The notes under the pieces are model-generated. The model was not told the DNA's origin. It did no database searches and worked only from the letters and a program-made list of their open reading frames with translations. From NCBI GenBank assembly GCA_009760855.2, contig WPIO01000044.1:1278001-1342000 (forward strand): a stretch of 64,000 nucleotides of DNA, in the 5' to 3' direction. How positions within the stretch are numbered: position 1 is the stretch's first letter; each line of letters opens with the position of its first letter. This document shows, piece after piece, positions 57,201 through 64,000 of the stretch. The position numbers were made by a program, and so were the translations under genes. This DNA is from Cristatella mucedo. Lineage: Eukaryota; Bryozoa; Phylactolaemata; Cristatellidae.

Positions 57201-57759
57201 CTCAATACATTTTTTTTATTATTAATACATCAAGACAATTCTTTTTACAACCACTGCTTTCAAACACTAAGCCACACCTACTTCTCAAGGACATGCTAGG
57301 AATTGCTCAGATACCCACCGACCAAGAAAACAGTGGGGCGAGTGATTGTCCACTACAATTAATGGCACCTTCATCAGGTAATAATGCTCATATTCGTTGT
57401 AGCGTTCGATTTTCTGGAAGGAGGGTGTCTTTCGAATGTTGTTATGAGCAGTCACTATTATAACCACTACTTGCAAATCCTCTCTTAATTTTGCTCACTT
57501 CATCACCATATAATGCCCTTCCCATAGTCATAGATGACACCAATAGCCTCAGCTATTACAAGCAAACGTGTTTGAAAAAATGATAATAAGCACACTGGGC
57601 AATGAACAGACGATCCTACTGTGGAAGCACCTGATCTATGGACAGTTCTATGAATAGTGACAAAAGGGTGCTATAAAAATGAATTGTATTTTATACATGC
57701 TTTAGACAAAATAAAAACGCGACCGGTAGCCCACGAATATCTCCAAGCTCAAGCACACT

Positions 57760-58800
57760 AATAATAATAAGACATTTGTATAGAGCCCAAAGTGAACTAA
57801 ACTTCTTTCTAGGCACTTTACATATGCTAGAGAGAAATCACGTCAATTGGTTAGTGATAGCATTCACGTGTCTGCTGGCATACTAACACAGAGGACAATT
57901 TGCATAGATCTACCAAATACTTCGAGGAAATGGTGGGGGTTTATTTTCTTTTCTAACGACGTCAAGTCAGGGAATGTCGTGACCTAAGTTGGTAGTGATT
58001 TCCAGGCTTTAGGATACTACAAACTGAACAGCCTCCCATGGATCTGAGGCTGGTTTAAGACACAGCTAAACGACTTGAGTCAGAAGAGCATTATATAAAA
58101 AGCCTGATTAGGCAGTATTTCGCATATAGCCAGAGCAAGAAACGAAAGAACCTAATAGTATGCGACAGAACCTTGAAGCCGATATGCTGCTTGATGAGGA
58201 GCCAGTGCTGGTCGGTGAAAAGTTTTGTAATGTGGCTGTTGACAGTTCATGCCAGACTAGTCTAGCTGCTGAGTTTTGCACCAACTGTAAGCGTTTTATT
58301 GCACAAGCAGAAAGACCTGCAAGTAGAGAGTGACAGAAGTCTGAATGGGGTGTCACACATTCATCGATCAGGTTGGCTGTGGTATCCTTGTCGACGCAGA
58401 CCCAATTTTGTGCAATAATATGCAGCTGAAAGTAGGCACACTTGTCTTCGGAGCTAACGTGATCATTTTGTGAAAGGTCACTTAGGAACAATGCACCCAA
58501 ATGGCATGCAAATTGCTCCAGCAGATATGCTTTTCAAGCCCATTTTGAGCAGCAGGTTTTTCAATTTCTGAGTACCAATAGGTTTTTCAGAACTAGTAGT
58601 TAGTTTTATTGTCATTCAATTTGAGAAAGTTTGCTCCCATCCAAGTGAGAACGTCCTGCTGCAGGAGTGTTAAGAGGGCTGGAAATGTTACAAGGCAGGA
58701 AGGAATAAAAGGACGAGTACAGCTGTGTTATCTGCATACAAATGAAAGCCTAGATTGTACTAGGCGACTACATCGGCTAGAGGGAGAGCAATTATTGTGA
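57760..58800 (-). mobile_element. LINE-A-like copy, decayed
   Basis: Reversed tail AATAATAATAAGACATTTG, hairpin remains, then FCHSLLAGLSACAIKRLQLV and QNSAARLVWHELS at 58250-58330. Traces of the palm end run to about 58780. Confidence 0.75.
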
Positions 58801-59450
58801 AAAGTTAACAGACTAAGCACAGATCCATCGCTTACGCCACACTATAACGGCTCCTCATATGACTGCTGCCCGGTGATATCAATGCACTGAAATCCACACT
58901 GAGATTCGACCTAAACCACTGCAGCAGTGGTGGAGCCAGGATTTTCAGGTAGGAGGCAAGCCCTGCCGACAATATGTAGTTTCGATTATCGTCGCGAACA
59001 GCACGGAACGCCAGCCGACGAGCAACACCACAAGTTTATTCTACTATGCACGGAGCAGGGGAAAACACGACTTGCCCGAGTGCTGCGACTCCATTGGCAC
59101 AAAAATCACTAATAGAACGTTCCGACCACATACCACATCGAGTATCTCAGCCCTCTCGTACAACGATCAGGGGCAGTGCCATCAATTAAGCAAAACCATA
59201 CAATGTAAAACACAGCATAAACCGTGTCTTTTATTCGCCATGTGAGCAGTGGATGGGCACATATGAAAGTAAGTGATGGCCTCATCATTCATCACCACCA
59301 CGACCATTTCTTTCTCAATCACACGTATCATCACTTGATGGCATGTCTTGATAAGTTTTAATATGCCGAACACACGTTCAGGATTGGCGGTTGACATATA
59401 CAGTGTCAGAATAAATCGCACCAGCTTGTACAGTAAATGCCGTAACTCGC
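58801..59450. other. Unassigned
   Basis: No gene or repeat recognised. Confidence 0.5.
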
Positions 59451-60411
59451 CTAGGCTGCAAGAGCAGGAAGTCTTCCGACGTTCTTTAGTGCTGAGTCCG
59501 GAGCTATTTCCTTGCGATAGTTGAGAAGCTGCTGTCTCAAGAGGATTGACTCAAGTCTGGAAAGTCTACCTTGTAGAATTTGATTGCAAGCCCTGTAAGG
59601 TTTCCGACATTGAATGCAGAGAACTGTTGATGGATGGAGATACCAGGAGCCAGGCACAGCACCTTCATCCACTTCTTGTCAAACCGAAAGTTCAATTCTG
59701 ACTATCTTGTCAATTGAAGCATAAAATAACTCTGACAAGGAATAAGCATTCGCTGCTATTCGTATGCTCAAGGCAACGACGAGGCCGATCGGATCAGATT
59801 TATTTGGCTGTCACTTTGGGAGCATTGATCTCATGATGCTGACAGAACTTCTGCACTTCCCTGGTCAACAGATCATAATGGCCAGCCATTCGCATTTCCG
59901 TCAGTACCTGAACGGTGAGATCGACCAAGTACAACGCATTGAATATATTCTGATCCTGTTTTTGCAGCACCTGTGGTAGCTTGTGCATAATCAACAGCAA
60001 GTATTCCATCAGATGTAAGGTGAATGCATACGCGATGAAAGCATATGATCAAGGAAGCATGTCGCCTTCGTTCACAGCTCAGCCGTCCTTAGGTCCTCGT
60101 CGACATAATCAACGACTTTAATGGTTGGGGCGGACATGTCGATTAAGCGACGTAACACTTGCCAAAATAACAAAAACCATGTATCTCCGGGGCTCGCCAA
60201 AACAGTCTCCTGGTTCAGGCCACGGTCTGCCTCAATAAGCAGTTCGTTGATCAGGTCATGTACGATCTCCTTTTGCCTACTGAGCAGTTCGTCTTTGTGC
60301 TTGCAAAAACATGCCTCCACATTGATAATGTCACAGACCAATTCGAAAAGGGCAATGTCGAGGACGCCGTCAGTGCAGGTAGACACCAGGCCTAGCTGGA
60401 GCTTGTTTACC
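59451..60411 (-). pseudogene. Broken gene for a helical protein, family unknown
   Basis: Three minus-strand frames follow one another in order. 60072-60411 has CTDGVLDIALFELVCDIIN and WFLLFWQVLRRLIDMSAP; 59800-60055 has MEYLLLIMHKLPQVL and FNALYLVDLTVQVLTEMRMA; 59451-59800 has YSLSELFYASIDKIV and LSRLESILLRQQLLNYRKE. They are offset by single-base shifts near 60070 and 59805 and carry TGA stops at about 60048 and 59690. The composition is that of a soluble alpha-helical protein of at least 320 residues. The upper end looks like an acceptor (TTGTTAG). Either a recent pseudogene or a gene with sequencing errors. I do not recognise the family. Confidence 0.5.
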
Positions 60412-60540
60412 TAACAATGCAGTAGTACACTAGTTCGTTCTGTTACTTGATCAAGGTTTGAAGCCCCTTAATCTCACCGCTCAGCTCAGATTGGCAGTAT
60501 CATAATAGCTCTGTCATCAACAGTTGGCAAACGGACGGCA

Positions 60541-60918
60541 GTGATTTGTCTGAATGATAACGATGGCAATGCACATAGTATTCGCAAAAATACTTGTTAC
60601 GGGCTGCGCGTCGACGAGTCCCTTACACATCACTCGACTCTTGACCTGAATGAAGTGACTTACAACAGCCAGATGCTCCTTCTAGCTTGCATTGCGCGTC
60701 TTGTCTGCCATAATGAAGTAATGAGTGTCGCCGTGCTTGCCATCAAGGCGGTTGCGAATGAAGTGAGCATGCACGAGAATGTCATTCTGAATGTCAGGGC
60801 TGGTCATAGTCGTCCATTCTCACCACTCTACACCAAGCGCTATAGCGTTTCTGGTCCATATAAGAATTTACTTCCGAAAATCGAAGTTCTTTCGAACATT
60901 GTAGATAGAAACCGATAA
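60541..60918 (+). CDS. Unassigned open frame, possible exon
   Basis: 125 open codons on the plus strand, opposite in direction to the broken gene beside it. Contains LNEVTYNSQMLLLACIARLV and AVLAIKAVANEVSMHENVIL, which look protein-like. GGACGGCAG before it could be an acceptor and ATT|GTAGAT near 60900 a donor. Function unknown. Confidence 0.3.
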   Translation: MICLNDNDGNAHSIRKNTCYGLRVDESLTHHSTLDLNEVTYNSQMLLLACIARLVCHNEVMSVAVLAIKAVANEVSMHENVILNVRAGHSRPFSPLYTKRYSVSGPYKNLLPKIEVLSNIVDRNR

Positions 60919-60989
60919 AGCAACGACCTAATTAAAGCATATCTGTTTTTTGCTTGACCGTAGCGCATGTGAAAAATAAGTGCCCATGG

Positions 60990-61082
60990 ACATTTAATAA
61001 TAATAATAATAATAATAATTCACTTGATAAAGCACCCTCAGAGAACTCAATCTCTCTCTAGGCGCTTTACATTTGCTGTTTA
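60990..61082 (-). mobile_element. LINE-A 3' tail fragment
   Basis: AATAATAATAATAATAATAA, AAGCACCCTCAGAGAACTC, CTCTCTCTAGGCGCTTTAC: the last 90 bp of the element only. Confidence 0.85.
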
Positions 61083-61589
61083 ATTTAAAAGCTTACCGAT
61101 TCACACTGCCCCCCGGCACGCGTAGTGGGCATTAACTCTGCCGAATTTTGAGCATTAACAAAACAAAACCTAAGCGAAGTAAGTGCAGAAGCCACAGCCA
61201 GAGGGCTGCTCGCTTGGTACCAGCAGCCCTGTCTCAAGCCGCTCTGCACGATCTCCCATCCCCCGTATCCCGAGACGCCCTAAGGTTTACAACAGACATT
61301 CAACTAGCTAAGTATACTAAGCGCAACCATGAGAAAGCACACAACAGATCAGGGCTGATTGTCCAGCGATAGGCATACGATAACTACAGTAGATCACACA
61401 AATGGATCCGAGCAAAGGCAAAGTCTAGCTTTAATAAAAATATTGTTGAATCACAGATGCATAAAAATCTAAAAATCCTGGTGTCTACTATGAACCATCT
61501 CCTTAACCCCTCCCAGGTTAGCTCTTAACCTAGTAATCGTTGTGGTCATCTAGCTGATCGCTGATAGGAAACTAACTGTCTACCTATAA

Positions 61590-61935
61590 CTCATACAAAG
61601 CTCAAATCCTTTGGAGACCGTGCCTTTAGTTCGTATGCTCCAAAAGCCTGGAACTCACTCCAGACTTCCGTCACGACATCGCCTGACTTGTCCTCATTTA
61701 AAAAGAAATAAAAAATGCATCTATTTATTTAGTGGGTCCCAGTGGTTCATTATTTATGTGCTCATACATGCTGACCCTGTGCACGTCACCCCTAACCAAG
61801 TTATTCATGTTGTTCATCAAGCATTTAACTACTCAACATTCGATCGTGTTTCCTTTGCAGCAAATGTAAAGCACCTAGAAAGAGATTGAGCTATCTGATG
61901 GAGCTTTATAAAGTTATTATTATTATTATTATCAA
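61590..61935 (+). mobile_element. LINE-A 3' end fragment
   Basis: AAGCTCAAATCCTTTGGAGA, GCCTGGAACTCACTCC, the 3' UTR with CACCCCTAACCAAGTTATTC, the hairpin AAGCACCTAGAAAGAGATTG and a (TTA)n tail. Confidence 0.9.
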
Positions 61936-61944
61936 TTCTCTAGC

Positions 61945-63910
61945 TTCTTTGTCAGCAAGATAGACAAGATCAGAGTCCATCCCTAGGGTAACAGAATATC
62001 CATTGAACTCCTATCACTCAATAACAACCACACAGTACCACTCACTTTCAGTTCTGTGCAGCACCTCAATGTCATTCTACAATGTCACCTCAGTGTCATT
62101 CAATGTCAACCTACATTCAAAGAGACCACACATGATCTCATCCTGAAAAATTCATTTCCCAATCAAATCAAAATGAAAGTCCTCTAGACCTTATTCCCGC
62201 TATCGTACTTCTATGATGCATACATCTTCTGCTGCCATGCATTACTAACATAACTATTATGTCCTTAGCCTCAGGTAATGTTCATGCACCTTTCAAAAAC
62301 ACAGTAGTCAGGCTACGAATTAAGAAATCAAAACTAGACCAAGAGAACTTGAGCAACTTATACCAAGTCTCCCTTCTGTCGATCACATCAGAGACACTAG
62401 AACGAGTTGTGGCAGACCAGCTCAGCTCTTATATTGAAACTTCAAACTTAGCAAGTACATTCAAGTCTGGTTTTCGAGCTAATCACTCACAAGAGTCAGC
62501 ATTGCTTCTTGTGCATATCGAAATTCTTAGGAATGCAGACTTAGGTAAAGTGGTAAAGTATTTCTGCTGAATTTACTTAATCCTTTGGCATCGGTTGATA
62601 CTATTGATCTCCAAGTCCTTCTCAAGTGCCTCTCATCTCGCCTGGGCATCACTGGCACAGCACTACAGTTATCCAGGTCCTATCTCAGTGAGGGATTCCA
62701 GATTATTAATGTGAACAGACCAAGATCATCCGAGGAACCACTGAAGTACGTTGCACCCAGAGCTCAGTGCTAGGTCTGGTTTTTTCAAGGTTTATACTCT
62801 CCCTCTTGCCGATGCGATCAATAAGCACAATCAAGACTTTCACTTCTATGTAGATGACACTCATTTATACCTTTGCATTGATCCTTCCCAGTCCTCTAGC
62901 ACGTCGAATTTTCTCAACTCCTTTGCTGCATGCATTGCTGATATCCATGGATGGCAGCAAACAATCTCAAATTGAACTATGATAAAACCAACTTACTAGT
63001 TTTGGGCAAACCAAGGGCGACTTAAAATTGGAGCACTTAACGATCAAAATCAGCTCTGCCAGCATATCTCCTGTATACGAATTTAAAATATACCATAACG
63101 AAACTTAAATGTCCTGTTCCAAAGTGACTTTTCACTAGACGACCACATCGGCTCCACAGTCAAGTCTGCCTACCTTTAACTACATAACATTGCTCAAATT
63201 CGGTCTTGCTTAGACAGGGATACCACATCCAAATTGTTCCATGCATTTGTGACATCTTGATTTCTGCAACTCATTACCTGCTGGTCTACCGGCCTGTGCA
63301 ATCAGGTGCATACAGTTGGTCCAAGACTCTGCAGCTAGGCTTGTCTGTTGTGAGTGCCACAGTTTCATTATCACACCACTTCTAGTCGATCTGCACTTAC
63401 TTCAAGGTTCTGTAATTACTTTTAGGTCCCTTCATTCTCTAGTTCCAGCCTACCTATCAGAACTACTGCCCTACCAGGCTAGGCATCGTACCATCTGCTT
63501 TTCTGAATCAAATCGTTCACCTATACCTTATGCAAACCTCAAGTCCTTTGGAGACGATGCCTGTAGTTCGTATGCTTCCAAAGCCTGGAACTCACTCCCG
63601 ACTGGCGTCTCGACATCTCCTGACTTGACTACATTTAAAAAGGAGCTACCATGCACCTTTTTATCACAGCATTTAATGGGTCCTTGCGATTCGTCTTTTG
63701 TGTGCTTATGCATGCTGACACTGTGCATACTGCCATAAACCCTATGTACATGTTGACACTGTGCACGTCTCCTCTAACCATGTTATACTTGTTATCATTG
63801 AGCATGCTGCCACTATTCATTCGACCAAGCTTTGCATGCAGCATAAGTAAAGTGCTTGGAAAGAGATTGAGGGGGTATACACATGTATTATTATTATTAT
63901 TATTATTGTC
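61945..63910 (+). mobile_element. LINE-A copy, longest span, decayed
   Basis: Plus strand, nearly 2 kb. A fingers segment (LERVVADQLSSYIETSNLAS, FKSGFRANHSQESALLLVHI) is at 62395-62530, the palm at 62585-62970 (LGITGTALQLSRSYLSE, FHFYVDDTHLYLCIDPSQSS), the C-terminal part at 63300-63650, and the 3' UTR, hairpin and TTATTATTATTATTATTATT tail to 63907. The catalytic YADD reads YVDD. Several frameshifts. Confidence 0.9.
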
Positions 63911-64000
63911 TGTTAGATTGTCACAAGGATAAGTAGGGAAGGTGCTGACCTGAAAGCATTAAAAGGAGATGGTTGATGATCGAAATCAGCACTTTTGGAT

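Overview
The window is nuclear DNA from an animal. Genes are split by GT-AG introns of about 90 bp to 5 kb, coding DNA is sparse, and most of the rest is decayed retroposons and microsatellites. The proteins are bilaterian in character and look invertebrate: the NDUFS1 stretch [11 protein letters not shown] and the eEF1B ending AAFNKI are of the arthropod/invertebrate type. Nothing in the sequence fixes the species.

Three host genes can be rebuilt exon by exon with consistent reading phases. (1) NDUFS1, the 75-kDa iron-sulfur subunit of mitochondrial complex I, lies on the minus strand from about 13.45 kb down to 0.3 kb. Fourteen exons are seen, the first tentative, and the last 85-105 residues lie off the left edge. 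(2) The eEF1B beta subunit (EEF1B2 type), the nucleotide exchange factor for eEF1A, lies on the plus strand at 26.74-32.40 kb: six exons, complete, 220 residues. (3) UBE3D, an E3 ubiquitin ligase, lies on the minus strand at 36.42-50.37 kb: seven exons, complete, 416 residues, ending in a 24-bp last coding exon. NDUFS1 and eEF1B point away from each other, as they do in human 2q33, but here about 13 kb of decayed sequence separates them.

The mobile DNA falls into a few families. LINE-A is an L2/CR1-group element whose 3' end carries a hairpin and a (TTA)n tail; its best copy, with a 392-residue reverse transcriptase frame, is at 37.8-39.3 kb. LINE-B is a related family with a different 3' end. 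LINE-C is a set of older relatives. SINE-1 is tRNA-headed and its tail resembles the LINE-A hairpin. SINE-2 is also tRNA-headed but ends differently. LINE-A sits inside LINE-B at 8.46 kb with a 6-bp target duplication, and LINE-B sits inside LINE-A at 33.66 kb. A 718-bp fold-back element with a 10-bp target duplication lies at 24,989-25,706; it is built from repeated GGACATTTCCC motifs and carries telomere-like and (AT)n tracts.

Layout: 0-13.5 kb NDUFS1, with (CA)n tracts and LINE/SINE in its introns; 13.5-26.4 kb intergenic, with LINE pairs, decayed unassigned sequence and the fold-back element; 26.4-32.4 kb eEF1B with a CRE-like palindrome and an oligopyrimidine tract upstream; 32.4-36.4 kb nested LINEs; 36.4-50.4 kb UBE3D; 50.4-64 kb a LINE-rich region with a broken helical-protein gene on the minus strand at 59.4-60.4 kb and a few unassigned protein-like exons.
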